A stretch of DNA of 64,000 nt from Nocardioides sp. LHD-245 (GCF_030929495.1 NZ_JAVFWN010000011.1:62001-126000); one strand, 5' to 3'. Positions 34,772-44,037 are shown, numbered from the stretch's first letter. Notes: a model not told the origin generated them from the sequence alone. Program-made: numbers and translations.

Positions 34772-35485
34772 GTGCCGGAAACGCAGTCTCGTAGCGAGTC
34801 CATCCGACTCGTGCTCTTCGACTGTGATGGTGTCCTGGTCGACAGCGAGCCGCTGGTCATGCGTGTCGAGCTCGCCCTGATCGCTGAGCTGGGCTGGCCG
34901 ATCACGGTCGACGAGGCCGTGGCCGAGCATCTCGGTCGCAGCTGGCCCGCGATCCAGGCGAACATCGAGCGGCACATCGGCCGACCTGTGCCCTGGGACT
35001 TCGTGGCGCGTGCGGAGGCGGAGCGCACGAGACTCTTCGAACAGGAGCTCGAGCCGGTCGCGGGCGTCGCGGAGGCAGCGACGGCCATCGAGCGCGACGG
35101 GTTCATGACGTGCGTGGCATCGTCCGGCAGCCATCGACGCATGGCGCTCACCCTGGGCCTGACCGGGCTTCGCGACAGGTTCGTCGGCCGGATCTTCAGC
35201 GCCGAGGACGTCAGCCGGGGCAAACCCGCCCCGGACCTGTTCCTCCATGCCGCGGCGGTCATGGACGCGACGCCGGCCTCGTGCGTGGTGGTGGAGGACA
35301 GCCCCTCCGGTGTCGAGGCGGCCCGCGCGGCAGGGATGGGCGTCATCGGCTACGCGGCGCGCACACCGGCTCATCTGCTCGCCGAGGCCGACATCGTCAT
35401 CGCCGACATGGCCGACCTTCGGTGGGCGGTCACCCGGTTCTTCACGGCGTCTGGGCGCGACCTCACCGAGGAAGGCCAGCCGTAG
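34772..35485 (+). CDS. HAD-superfamily phosphatase (beta-PGM/phosphoglycolate phosphatase-like)
   Basis: 237 residues. Motif I LFDCDGVLVDSEPL (nucleophile Asp of DCDG), motif II CVASSGS, motif III GKPAPDLFL, motif IV VVVEDSPSGVEAARAAGM. The cap is helical as in subclass IA enzymes. It would hydrolyse or move phosphate on small sugars. GTG 34772 follows TAGCCT (34759-34764) by 7 nt, so leaderless. It stands between the Wadjet operon and the 13E12 gene with no clear functional tie. Confidence 0.9.
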   Translation: MPETQSRSESIRLVLFDCDGVLVDSEPLVMRVELALIAELGWPITVDEAVAEHLGRSWPAIQANIERHIGRPVPWDFVARAEAERTRLFEQELEPVAGVAEAATAIERDGFMTCVASSGSHRRMALTLGLTGLRDRFVGRIFSAEDVSRGKPAPDLFLHAAAVMDATPASCVVVEDSPSGVEAARAAGMGVIGYAARTPAHLLAEADIVIADMADLRWAVTRFFTASGRDLTEEGQP

Positions 35486-35540
35486 ATCGGCTATTCCGGC
35501 TCGCGCACCGGGCGACTGCCGCGGGGAGAGATGGTTGCGT

Positions 35541-35556
35541 TCGAACACATGTTCGA
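35541..35556. promoter_or_regulatory. LexA (SOS) box upstream of the 13E12 gene
   Basis: TCGAAC-ACAT-GTTCGA is a perfect match to the actinobacterial/mycobacterial LexA consensus (TCGAAC, four bases, GTTCGA). It abuts a TAGCAT -10 (35557-35562), which ends 7 nt before ATG 35570, so LexA would block the promoter. Confidence 0.85.
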
Positions 35557-35569
35557 GTAGCATGGGGTG

Positions 35570-37075
35570 ATGGTGGACCTCTCGGAACTCGACGCGGCGG
35601 CACTGCTCGCCGCCGAGGAGTCCGGGGTGCGCCAGCGACGCCAGGGCGATGTCGACGAGCTGCTGCGGCTCCTGGCCTGGTGCGACCTGCACTCCACGGA
35701 CCCGCAGTCCCAACCCGGGGCGGTGCCCGCGCGCCTGGGCGGCGACCGACTCTGCCAGCTCGGCGGCGAGGGCACACCCCAGGTCGCCGAGCTCTGCTTC
35801 GCCGAGTTCGCGATCGCCGGCCAGGCCGGCACGATCGCCACCACCCACCGCGCAGCGGCCGCGCTCGACCTGCGCCACCGCCTCCCGCTCCTGTGGCAGC
35901 GGGTGCAGAACCTCGACATCGAGGTGTGGGTCGCACGCAAGATCGCCGACCTGTCACGGCCCCTCACCAAGGACGCCGTCGCCCTCGTCGACACGTCCCT
36001 CGCCGCCGCCCACGACCTCCCCACCGGCAAACTGATCGAGCTCGCCGAGGCCCGGACCATCGAGGCCGACCCCGAGACCCACCACAAGCGGATCGCCGCC
36101 GAGGAGGCCCGGACCGGCGTGTTCACCTGCCGACGCCGACCGGCCAGACGGTCGCCGCCATCGACCGACAAGCCGACGTCCAGCCGATCACACTCCGCCT
36201 CCCCACCGCCGGCGCCCTCGAGTTCACCACCACCGTCGAGGAGATCGCCGCCGCGCTCGCCGACCAGCACATTCCGGAGCACGACGACGACGTGCCCACC
36301 ATGGACCAGTTCCGCGCCCGCGCCGCCGAACTCCTCGCCGATCCCCACGCCGCCGTCCGCTTCCTCGAAGGCATCCGCAGCCCCGGCCCGGCCCCGGACG
36401 ACACCGCAACCACAGACCCGGCCACAGACTCACCCCCGCCGCCCCGGCAGTCGCCCCGGCCGCCCCCGTCGCCCCGGCAGTCGCCCCGGTCGTCGCGCGC
36501 CGAGCGCAAAGCCGTCGTCCACGTCCATCTCAGCGCCGCCGTCCTCGCCGGCCTCACCCAAGGCCTCGCCCGCGTCGAGGACCTCGGCCCGATGCTCCTC
36601 GACCAGCTCGCCGCCCTCCTACGCCACCGCCGCATCGACCTGAAACCGGTCATCGACCTCAACCACACCACCGCGGTCGACGCCTACGAACACCCCGCCG
36701 CCTGCAAGGAACGCACCCAGCTCCGCACCAACGGCGACGTCTTCCCCCACTCCCCCTCCCGCACCCACCGCCTCGACCACGACCACCTCACCCCCTACGA
36801 CAGCCACGGCCCACCCGGCCAGACCGGCGACCACAACGACGCACCCCTCACCCGCCGACATCACCGCACCAAGACCCACCTCCCCTATCGCACCCGGCAA
36901 CTCGGCCTCGGCGCCTACCGCTGGGAGACCCCCGCACGGCCTCGTCCGCGTCGTCACCGGCTACGGCACCACCGTCGTCGAAGCACTACGCGACCCCGAC
37001 GGCGCCCTGATCGGCGAGATCTACCCGGCACGGTACGAGCTGATCCTGGATGCGGCCGCGCTCGGGCGTGGGTGA
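35570..37075 (+). pseudogene. 13E12-repeat (DUF222) HNH endonuclease gene with two frameshifts
   Basis: Frame 1 (35570 to about 36130) gives the DUF222 N part (LSELDAAALLAAEESGVRQR, NLDIEVWVARKIADLSR). The frame then changes and gives QTVAAIDRQADVQPITLRL, AERKAVVHVHLSAAV and the HNH region DHDHLTPYDSHG. Near 36930, at a C-run, it returns to frame 1 for GLVRVVTGYGTTVVEAL, GEIYPARYEL and stop at 37075. Intact length would be about 500 residues. A Pro-rich low-complexity linker (36421-36495) reads as a typical Pro-Ala linker in the third frame, so further indels are possible. Either a decayed gene or assembly errors in homopolymers. Confidence 0.82.
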
Positions 37076-37154
37076 CGCTCGGGGTCTCGGACGGTCGGCC
37101 ACCGGATCTGAAGGAAGTGGTGCGCGCTGAGACGAGCTCGGCAAGGATCCCGCC

Positions 37155-37634
37155 ATGAACCTCGACCGCATTGCTCAACTCGTCGCCGACGGCCTGATGC
37201 CGCTCATCCGCACCGATTTCTCAGCGGACGATGCCTGGCAGCGCGTGGTCGAAGCAGTGTCTCAGGAGTCCGACGGCGTCGCTGACGGGGACGAATACGC
37301 TGCACATCAGGCGGCGATCTCAGATCTGGGCTTCGATTCCGTCACTCCGGAGACCCTCGCGAGCGCTTGGCCCAGAGAGCACCCCGGCTATGTCATCCTC
37401 GCGGACCACCGCTCGATGCGAGAGGCGACGTCGGGCGAAGATCCGACGGTGGTGTTCGTGGACCTGAGCGCTGACGATGAGGATGAGGAGGAGTTCGGAT
37501 GGGTCTTCGGTCAAGCGTTCCGGTGCGTTGCTACCGCGGTCGCCTCGATCGACGACAACCTGTCGATCGCGAACATGGACTTCGCTGAGTTCGCGGATGC
37601 CGTGGACGATGACGGAGTCTTCCGAGGCTTCTAG
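37155..37634 (+). CDS. DUF6924-like hypothetical protein
   Basis: 159 residues, acidic and soluble. LIRTDFSADDAWQRVVEAV, GYVILADHRSMREATSGEDPT, VVFVDL and NLSIANMDFAEFADAVDDDG match what I recall of DUF6924 proteins (uncertain recall). Function unknown. It lies 79 bp beyond the 13E12 gene and is convergent with the small gene at 37726. Its codon use is less extreme (more A/T third positions) than the metabolic genes. Confidence 0.7.
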   Translation: MNLDRIAQLVADGLMPLIRTDFSADDAWQRVVEAVSQESDGVADGDEYAAHQAAISDLGFDSVTPETLASAWPREHPGYVILADHRSMREATSGEDPTVVFVDLSADDEDEEEFGWVFGQAFRCVATAVASIDDNLSIANMDFAEFADAVDDDGVFRGF

Positions 37635-37725
37635 TCCCGCGACCCGGCTCGGTCCCGGGCCTTCCCAGGCCGCGCGTCGCTCCCCGGCGCGAGGTCCTGG
37701 ATGCGGAGGGCGAGCGTGCGCGCCG

Positions 37726-38064
37726 TCAGCGGCGAACCACGCTCACGGCCTTCTTCACAGCGCCCGCACCGGCGCCTACGCCACGAGCGATCAGACGATG
37801 GGGCTTGCGGTTCGCCAGGTCGAGGATGGAGTCGGCGATCCCCCAGGTGAGCTTGCCCTCGGACAGCTCCACCAAGGTCTCCAGCGGAAGACCGACGGTC
37901 ATGTCCTCCAACTCCTGACGCTCCTTCTCGGTGGCCGTCGGAGGCAGCTGGCGCACGATCATCGCTTTGAACGCGCGCCCGGGCAGTGTCGAGGCCAGCT
38001 CGAGCACGGTGGATTGACGGGTGAAGGGCCGGACGATCTTCGACTGGCTCGGGTCCTGGGTCAT
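37726..38064 (-). CDS. hypothetical protein, 112 residues
   Basis: ATG 38064 follows AGGAGA and opens MTQDPSQSKIVRPFTRQSTV. A helical protein (LPPTATEKERQELEDMTVG, SEGKLTWGIADSILDLANRK) with a glycine/basic C-terminal tail (GVGAGAGAVKKAVSVVRR). I do not recognise a family. The frame is open upstream to 38190 but without ribosome site or coding character. Confidence 0.6.
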   Translation of the reverse strand: MTQDPSQSKIVRPFTRQSTVLELASTLPGRAFKAMIVRQLPPTATEKERQELEDMTVGLPLETLVELSEGKLTWGIADSILDLANRKPHRLIARGVGAGAGAVKKAVSVVRR

Positions 38065-38227
38065 GGGGTCTCCTGTCAGGGCGTCGGACCGCGGAGCGGC
38101 ACCGCGCGACGTACCGCGCATCTTGCCCGACGATCCGCTTCCCCGACCCGGAAACAGTGCCGGGACGACCAGGTCGCCCAGGACCGCCACCTAGGCTCGG
38201 GGCCGAGGCGACTACCGAGGAGGACAC

Positions 38228-39193
38228 GTGCCGACGGACGCGAAGAAGACCCAGGCCTTCGAACGGGACATGAACTACATCCCGGACCGGATCACCAAGG
38301 TCGAGGGCCGCAGCCAGGACCCGTACGGCGGTAGCGAGCTCGACGTGCCGACCTGGCCCGTGGAGCCGGGGCGGTACCGGCTGGTGGCCGCGCGGGCGTG
38401 TCCGTGGGCGAACCGGGCGATCATCGTGCGCTCACTGCTGGGGCTCGAGGAGGTCGTCTCGATGGGACTGACCGGGCCGACCCACGACGAGCGGAGCTGG
38501 ACCTTCGACCTCGACCCGGGCGGGGTGGACCCGGTCCTGGGGTACGAGCGGATCCAGCGGGCCTACTTCGCACGCTTCCCCGACTACCCGCGGGGCATCA
38601 CGGTGCCGGCGATGGTGGACGTGCCGACGCGGTCGGTGGTCACCAACGACTTCCCGTGGATCACCCACGACCTCTTCTTCGAGTGGCGCGACCACCACCG
38701 CCCGGACGCGCCGGACCTGTGGCCGGACGAGTGCCGGGAGGAGATGGAGGAGGTGATGCAGCGGGTCTTCACCGAGCTCAACAACGGCGTGTACCGGTGC
38801 GGGTTCGCCGGGTCGCAGGAGGCGTACGAGGCGGCGTACGAGCGACTCTGGACGGCGATGGACTGGCTCGAGGAGCGGCTCGCGGACCGGCGCTACCTCA
38901 TGGGCGACCGGATCACCGAGGCCGACGTGCGGCTGTTCACGACCCTGGCGCGCTTCGACGCGGTCTACCACGGGCACTTCAAGTGCAACCGCAACAAACT
39001 CACCGAGATGCCGGTGCTGTGGGCCTATGCGCGCGACCTGTTCCAGACGCCCGGCTTCGGCGACACGATCGACTTCGAGCAGATCAAGCGGCACTACTAC
39101 GTCGTCCACACCGGCATCAACCCGACGCGGATCGTGCCCGTCGGCCCCGACGAGTCCGGCTGGCACACGCCGCACGGGCGCGACCGGGCCTGA
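38228..39193 (+). CDS. glutathionyl-hydroquinone reductase-like (xi-class GST, YqjG/ECM4)
   Basis: 321 residues. N-terminal GST fold with the catalytic Cys in LVAARACPWANRAIIVR (CPWA motif), helical C domain with FTELNNGVYRCGFAGSQEAYE, LMGDRITEADVRLFTTL and HFKCNRNKL, the family hallmarks. In actinobacteria these enzymes probably reduce mycothiolyl- or other thiol-hydroquinone conjugates. GTG 38228 follows CGAGGAGG. Full length, no neighbour link. Confidence 0.92.
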   Translation: MPTDAKKTQAFERDMNYIPDRITKVEGRSQDPYGGSELDVPTWPVEPGRYRLVAARACPWANRAIIVRSLLGLEEVVSMGLTGPTHDERSWTFDLDPGGVDPVLGYERIQRAYFARFPDYPRGITVPAMVDVPTRSVVTNDFPWITHDLFFEWRDHHRPDAPDLWPDECREEMEEVMQRVFTELNNGVYRCGFAGSQEAYEAAYERLWTAMDWLEERLADRRYLMGDRITEADVRLFTTLARFDAVYHGHFKCNRNKLTEMPVLWAYARDLFQTPGFGDTIDFEQIKRHYYVVHTGINPTRIVPVGPDESGWHTPHGRDRA

Positions 39194-39200
39194 CCGGCGT

Positions 39201-39587
39201 TCAACTCCACACGGCGTACTGACCCAGCCCCTCACGGAGGACGTCGTCCTTCGTGGCCAGTGTCGCGAACGACACCAGCGCCTGGGCGGCGATCAGCCGG
39301 TCGAACGGATCTCTCGTCCAGGACAGGGCCTCCGCGGCGCGGGTCACGGCACCGAACGGCGTGACGTCCTCCTCGAGCCCGATAGCGCGCTCGAGCTCGT
39401 CGACGATGCGCGCCGCCGGCACCGTGATCCTGCCGATCTCATGGAGGTAGGTGAGTTCGAGGCGGACAATCGGCGAGATCCGGAGCGGATCGGCAGCGAG
39501 GCGCTCGCGCACGGGGTCGGGGAAGCGCGCGTGCTCGCCTGCGTACAGCCAGACGACGACGTGCGTGTCGAGATGGAGGGCGGTCAC
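39201..39587 (-). CDS. PIN-domain toxin (VapC-like)
   Basis: 128 residues. LHLDTHVVVWLYAGE (first acid), RLELTYLHEIGRI, DPFDRLIAAQA and LATKDDVLRE, the acidic residues of a PIN RNase of the YobL/COG3744 type (LDTHxxxWL). GTG 39587 overlaps the antitoxin stop by 4 bp (GTGA), typical of toxin-antitoxin pairs. Expected to cut RNA when free of antitoxin. Confidence 0.88.
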   Translation of the reverse strand: MTALHLDTHVVVWLYAGEHARFPDPVRERLAADPLRISPIVRLELTYLHEIGRITVPAARIVDELERAIGLEEDVTPFGAVTRAAEALSWTRDPFDRLIAAQALVSFATLATKDDVLREGLGQYAVWS

Positions 39588-39832
39588 GGCGCGAGTGCTC
39601 GCGCGTCGTCCCATTCGCCGGACCAACCGATCGTGACGAGCTCCTCGGGATCACCCGTGATCAGGCCTGGGTCGGTGCGGATGCGGGAGAGCCGGTCAGC
39701 GGGGACATCCGGGACGAGACGCAGGCGCCGGCCCTTGCGGTCGATCTCCAACGGCTCTCCGCTTTCGAGAACGCGGTCGATCAGACGGTAGATGTCCTGC
39801 CGCAGCTGGGACGGCGTCACCGGGCCTGCCAT
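39584..39832 (-). CDS. Phd/YefM-type antitoxin
   Basis: 82 residues. N-terminal DNA-binding Phd-like part (MAGPVTPSQLRQDIYRLIDR, GEPLEIDRKGRRLRLVP) and an acidic C-terminal toxin-binding tail (GDPEELVTIGWSGEWDDARA). Reverse-strand TAGAAT (39839-39844) ends 6 nt before the ATG. The perfect palindrome at 39849-39878 overlaps the promoter, as expected for autorepression. Confidence 0.85.
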   Translation of the reverse strand: MAGPVTPSQLRQDIYRLIDRVLESGEPLEIDRKGRRLRLVPDVPADRLSRIRTDPGLITGDPEELVTIGWSGEWDDARALAP

Positions 39833-39848
39833 GCCGCCATTCTAGATC

Positions 39849-39878
39849 GTACGTACGTCCTAGAAAAGACGTACGTAC
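39849..39878. promoter_or_regulatory. operator palindrome of the toxin-antitoxin pair
   Basis: Arms GTACGTACGTC and GACGTACGTAC are exact inverses separated by 8 AT-rich bases. It lies just upstream of the antitoxin -10 and 16 bp beyond the acyl-CoA dehydrogenase stop, so it might also slow readthrough. Confidence 0.7.
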
Positions 39879-39893
39879 GGCTTGGCGCGCGAC

Positions 39894-41696
39894 CTACAGC
39901 CAGGCGGGGTCGACCTCGTTGAACAGCTGGTCCCCGCCGGCGAGCAGGTCGAGCATCGGACCGGTCTTCGGCAGCTCGTGGGTGAGGAAGTAGCGGCCCG
40001 CGGCTCGCTTGCCGTCGTAGAACGCACCCTCCTTGCCGTGGGCGGCGAGGAGCTGGTCGAGCCAGGTCCAGGCGACGACGACGTGACCGGCGGCCTCCAG
40101 CCCGGTGGTCGCGTTGGCCAGGGCGACCCGCGGGTCGCCGGACTCCCAGGCGGCCGCCACGGCGGTGGCGAGCCGGTCGGCCGCCGCGGCGACCCGGTCG
40201 GCGTACCCGCCCAGCTCGGTATCTGCGGTGGCACGGGCGTGCTCGACGCTCTCGTGGACGGTCTCGAGGAGGACCTGGAGGCCGGTCCCGCGGTTCATGA
40301 CGAGCTTGCGGCCCAGCAGGTCGAGCGCCTGGATGCCGTGGGTGCCCTCGTGGATCGGGTTGAGGCGGTTGTCGCGGTAGAGCTGCTCGACGCCGTACTC
40401 CCGGGTGTAGCCGTAGCCGCCGTGCACCTGGATCGCCAGGTCGTTGGCGGCCAGGCACCACTGGGAGGGCCAGCTCTTCACGATCGGCGTCAGTACGTCG
40501 AGCAGGGCGCCGGCCCGCGCGCGGGCGTCCGCGGAGGGGTGGGTGTGCTGGTCGTCGAGGAGCAGGGCGGCGCGCAGGACGAGCGCGAGCCCGCCCTCGA
40601 CGTACGACTTCGAGGCCAGCAGCATCCGGCGCACGTCGGCGTGCTCGGCGATCGGGACCGGCGCGGCGGCCGGGTCCTTGGCGGCGAGCGGGCGGCCCTG
40701 GACCCGCTCGCGGGCGTAGGCGAGGGCGCGGAGGTAGCCGGTGTAGCCGAGCGCGACGGCGCCCGCCCCGACGCCGATGCGGGCCTCGTTCATCATGTGG
40801 AACATCACGGCCAGGCCCCGGCCCTCCTCGCCGACCAGCTCGCCGACGGCGCCCGGGGAGCCGCCCGGCAGGTATCGGCCCTCGCCGAAGTTGAGGACCG
40901 TGTTGACGGTGCCGCGGAAGCCCATCTTGTGGTTGAGGCCGGCCAGGGTCACGTCGTTGCGCTCGCCGCGGGCCCCGTCGGCGGTCACGACGTACTTCGG
41001 CGTCGCGAACAGCGACAGGCCCTTCACGCCCGGCGGCGCGCCCTCGACCCGGGCGAGGACGAGGTGGACGATGTTCTCCCCCAGCTCGTGGTCGCCGCCG
41101 GAGATCCACATCTTGTTGCCGAACAGCCGGAAGCCGCCGTCGTCCTGGCGTACGGCGCGGGTCGCGACGTCGGCCAGCGAGGAGCCGGCCTGCGGCTCGG
41201 AGAGACACATGGTGCCGAACCAGCGACCGTCGAGCATCGGGGGCACGAACCGCGTGACCTGCTCGGGCGAGGCGTGCGCGAGGAGCAGGTTGGCGTTGGC
41301 CATGGTCAGCATCGGATAGCCCGACGTCGACACGTTCGCCGCCTGGAACCAGGCGAAGCAGGCCTGCTGGACGACGTGGGGCAGCTGCCCGCCGCCGACC
41401 GACTCGTCCATCGCGGCCGACACCAGGCCCGCCTCGGCGAAGGCGCGCACCGCGGCGCCCACCTCGGGGATCATCGTGACCGTCTCGCCGTCGAACCGCG
41501 GCTCCTGGACGTCGCTGAGCGCGTTGTGCGGCGCGAAGTGCTCCCCCGCCAGCTCCGCCGACAGGTCGAGCACCGCGTCGAAGGTGTCCCTGTTGTGCTC
41601 GGCGTACCGGTCCCGCGCGCAGAGCCCCGAGACGTCGAGCCACTCGTGGAGCAGGAAGTCGAGGTCGCGGCGCGCGAGCAGCAGGTCCGGATTCAC
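39894..41696 (-). CDS. acyl-CoA dehydrogenase, long DmdC-like type
   Basis: 600 residues, longer than the usual 380 and matching the DmdC-like subfamily. GTMCLSEPQAGSSLADV (FAD/substrate), NKMWISGGDHE, LNHKMGFRGTVNTVLNFGE, FHMMNEARIGVGAGAVALGYTG, and the C-terminal FAD motif QVHGGYGYTREYGVEQLYRD with NPIHEGTHGIQALDLLGRK. It oxidises an acyl-CoA to the 2-enoyl-CoA with FAD. GTG 41696 is chosen because the protein then aligns from NPDLLLARRDLDFLL. Confidence 0.9.
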   Translation of the reverse strand: MNPDLLLARRDLDFLLHEWLDVSGLCARDRYAEHNRDTFDAVLDLSAELAGEHFAPHNALSDVQEPRFDGETVTMIPEVGAAVRAFAEAGLVSAAMDESVGGGQLPHVVQQACFAWFQAANVSTSGYPMLTMANANLLLAHASPEQVTRFVPPMLDGRWFGTMCLSEPQAGSSLADVATRAVRQDDGGFRLFGNKMWISGGDHELGENIVHLVLARVEGAPPGVKGLSLFATPKYVVTADGARGERNDVTLAGLNHKMGFRGTVNTVLNFGEGRYLPGGSPGAVGELVGEEGRGLAVMFHMMNEARIGVGAGAVALGYTGYLRALAYARERVQGRPLAAKDPAAAPVPIAEHADVRRMLLASKSYVEGGLALVLRAALLLDDQHTHPSADARARAGALLDVLTPIVKSWPSQWCLAANDLAIQVHGGYGYTREYGVEQLYRDNRLNPIHEGTHGIQALDLLGRKLVMNRGTGLQVLLETVHESVEHARATADTELGGYADRVAAAADRLATAVAAAWESGDPRVALANATTGLEAAGHVVVAWTWLDQLLAAHGKEGAFYDGKRAAGRYFLTHELPKTGPMLDLLAGGDQLFNEVDPAWL

Positions 41697-41760
41697 CCGG
41701 CCAGTCTCTACCCGATCCTGGTGAGGCCGGCGCCCACCCACCCGGCCTAGCGTCGGGCAC

Positions 41761-43602
41761 GTGGCCGCTCACCGCGCGCGCGTCCTCACCCTCCTCCTCG
41801 ACGGGATCCTCGTCGGGATGTTCGTCAGCGTGCTCGTCACGCTGCCTCCCCCGACCGGGAACGAGACCGGCAGGACGTTCACCCTGGCCGCGGCCGGCGC
41901 CCCGGGCACGCCGTACACGTGGGGCGGCAACGCGTTCGGCGAGCTCGGCGACGGGACGACCACCCCGCACGGCATCGCGAGGCCCCTCGCCGCACCGACC
42001 GACGTCGTCGACGTCCACACCGGCCGCGAGCATGCCGTGGCGTTGCGCTCCGACGGGACGGTCGTGATCTGGGGCAGCAACCAGATGGGCCAGCTCGGCA
42101 TCGGCACCACCGGAGGGAGCCGCCCGGCACCGGTCGCCGTCCCGGGGCTGAGCGACGTCACCATGGTCTCGACGGGCCACTACCACTCCCTCGCGCTGCG
42201 CGCGGACGGCTCGGTGTGGACCTGGGGCTACAACCAGGCCGGGCAGCTCGGCGACGGCACCACCACGACCCGCAACCACCCGGTGCGTGTCCCCGGCACC
42301 CGCACTTACGCCACCGTCGCCGCGGGCCGCGACATGAGCTACGCCGTCGCGACCGACGGCACCGTGTGGGCCTGGGGCCTCAACGAGGACGGCCAGCTCG
42401 GCGACGGTACGACGACCGCGCGCGCCACACCCGGACGCGTCGGCGACCTCACGGGCGTCACGGCCCTCGCCGGCGGCCGGGACCACGGCCTGGCGCTGCG
42501 CGACGACGGCACCGTGTGGGCCTGGGGCTGGAACGCCTACGGACAGCTCGGCGACGGGACGCTCACCGACCGGACCGCTCCGGTCCAGGTGACCACCGGC
42601 GCGAGCGCCGTCGCCGCCGGCGCCCACCACTCCTACGCGCTGCGGGCCGACGGGCGGGTCCTGGCCTGGGGACGCAACTACCGCAACGAGCTCGGGGACG
42701 GCACCACCACGCAGCGGACCCGCCCGGTCACCGTCCTCGGCGTGACCGGGGCGGTCGCGATCGGCTCGGGCCGCGACCACGGCCTGGCCGCGCTCGCCGA
42801 CGGGACGGTGCGCGCCTGGGGGCACAACTCCTCCGGGCAGCTCGGCGACGGCACCACGGTCAGCCGGTCCTCCGCCGTGACCGTGACCGGGGTGGCCGAC
42901 GCGCGCCGGGTCAGCGGGGGCGCGGAGTTCTCGGTCGCGCTCTCCGCGCCGGACGGCCCGCCACCACCTCCACCACCTCCGCCGCCCGGGAGCACGACCG
43001 AGTTCCGGGCCGTGACGGGGGTCAGCCGGAACGCGGCCGGCGCGTCCGTCACCGTCCCGGCCACGGTCCGGGAGGGCGACGTCCTGGTCCTGCTGGTCGC
43101 GACCAACCGCCTCGCGACGACCACGACGCCGGCCGGGTGGACCCTGCTCGGCACGGCGACCGACGACGACCTGCGCTCCTGGGTGTTCACCCGCACCGCG
43201 GTGGTCGGCACCGCCGGCTCGGCCGTCACGGTCGGCCTCGACGCGACGAGCAAGGTCGACGTGACCCTGGCGGCGTACGACGGCGCGGCGGTGACCGCCG
43301 TGGTCTCCCGGGTGGAGCCCGGCAGCGGCACCGGGCACATAGCGCCGGCCGCCGCGGTGACGGTGCCCGGCTCCCGGGTGGTCCACCACTGGGTGACCAA
43401 GGTCAGCACCGCGGTCGCCTGGACCGTCCCGCCCGATCTGGTCACGCGGCGCACCGGGACGAGCAGCGGCAGCGGCCAGGCGTGCAGCCTGACCGCGGAC
43501 GGCGGCCCGGCGGACGTCGGCACTTGGCCGGCGCACGTCGCGACCGCCGGCGCGGCCTCCGGGAAGGCGATCGGCTGGACCGTCGTCATCCCCCCGGACT
43601 GA
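41761..43602 (+). CDS. secreted RCC1-repeat beta-propeller protein
   Basis: 613 residues. An N-terminal hydrophobic segment (LTLLLDGILVGMFVSVLVTL) acts as signal or anchor. Residues about 50-405 are seven RCC1-type blades, each with WGxNxxGQLGDGTT and a following HxxALRxDG. A poly-Pro hinge (ten prolines, near 402-411) leads to a beta-sandwich domain ending KAIGWTVVIPP. Likely extracellular, binding a partner through the propeller. GTG 41761 follows TAGCGT (41748-41753) by 7 nt, so leaderless. Confidence 0.85.
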   Translation: MAAHRARVLTLLLDGILVGMFVSVLVTLPPPTGNETGRTFTLAAAGAPGTPYTWGGNAFGELGDGTTTPHGIARPLAAPTDVVDVHTGREHAVALRSDGTVVIWGSNQMGQLGIGTTGGSRPAPVAVPGLSDVTMVSTGHYHSLALRADGSVWTWGYNQAGQLGDGTTTTRNHPVRVPGTRTYATVAAGRDMSYAVATDGTVWAWGLNEDGQLGDGTTTARATPGRVGDLTGVTALAGGRDHGLALRDDGTVWAWGWNAYGQLGDGTLTDRTAPVQVTTGASAVAAGAHHSYALRADGRVLAWGRNYRNELGDGTTTQRTRPVTVLGVTGAVAIGSGRDHGLAALADGTVRAWGHNSSGQLGDGTTVSRSSAVTVTGVADARRVSGGAEFSVALSAPDGPPPPPPPPPPGSTTEFRAVTGVSRNAAGASVTVPATVREGDVLVLLVATNRLATTTTPAGWTLLGTATDDDLRSWVFTRTAVVGTAGSAVTVGLDATSKVDVTLAAYDGAAVTAVVSRVEPGSGTGHIAPAAAVTVPGSRVVHHWVTKVSTAVAWTVPPDLVTRRTGTSSGSGQACSLTADGGPADVGTWPAHVATAGAASGKAIGWTVVIPPD

Positions 43603-43623
43603 CGCCGTCCCGCCGGGCCCGGC

Positions 43624-44031
43624 TCAGGGCACCGACCGCACCGGCATCCCCGCCAGCGGGGCACCGGCGACCGTGACCACCCCGACCATCCGGGCGGACG
43701 GGCCGAGCAGGACGGCACCCTGGTCGGTGCGCAGCGCAGAGCGCCCGAACCGCACCTCGAGGACCCCGATCCGCAGCCGGCCGCCCTCCCGGACCAGCGC
43801 CACTTCCCCGCGGCGCGGGCGACGGTCGGTCGACACCAGCAGCTCGGTCCCGGCGGGCCAGCCGTGGGAGGCGAGCGCGTCGTTGCGGAGCCGGATCCGC
43901 ACGTCCTCGCCGTCGGCGACCGGCGCCTCCGGGCGCGACCGGGCCGGTCGTTCGCGCGGAGCGGGCGGCATCGGTGGGGGCAGGTCGAGCGGCAGGCACT
44001 CCTGGGCCGCATCGCCTCGGACCGAACGCAT
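43624..44031 (-). CDS. S24/LexA-peptidase-like hypothetical protein, SOS-controlled
   Basis: 135 residues. A Pro/Arg-rich N part, then VRIRLRNDALASHGWPAGTE, LLVSTDRRPRRGEVALVREG and GVVTVAGAPLAGMP, resembling the beta-fold of S24 (LexA/UmuD/CI) C domains, but I see no clear Ser/Lys catalytic pair. ATG 44031 lies 6 nt after TAGGCT (44038-44043 reverse) and inside a LexA box, so it is leaderless and SOS-repressed. The fold call is tentative; the start and control are better supported. Confidence 0.6.
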   Translation of the reverse strand: MRSVRGDAAQECLPLDLPPPMPPAPRERPARSRPEAPVADGEDVRIRLRNDALASHGWPAGTELLVSTDRRPRRGEVALVREGGRLRIGVLEVRFGRSALRTDQGAVLLGPSARMVGVVTVAGAPLAGMPVRSVP

Positions 44032-44037
44032 GTTCGA
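44022..44037. promoter_or_regulatory. LexA (SOS) box spanning the start codon at 44031
   Basis: On the reverse strand TCGAAC-ATGC-GTTCGG matches the LexA consensus at 11 of 12 defined bases, with a perfect CGAAC-N4-GTTCG core. The ATG of the gene is inside the four-base spacer. Confidence 0.75.

Noticed and set aside
39817..43536. A 1239-codon reverse open frame
   Set aside because: It spans the antisense of the RCC1 gene and an out-of-frame copy of the acyl-CoA dehydrogenase; low-complexity Arg/Gly/Ala composition.
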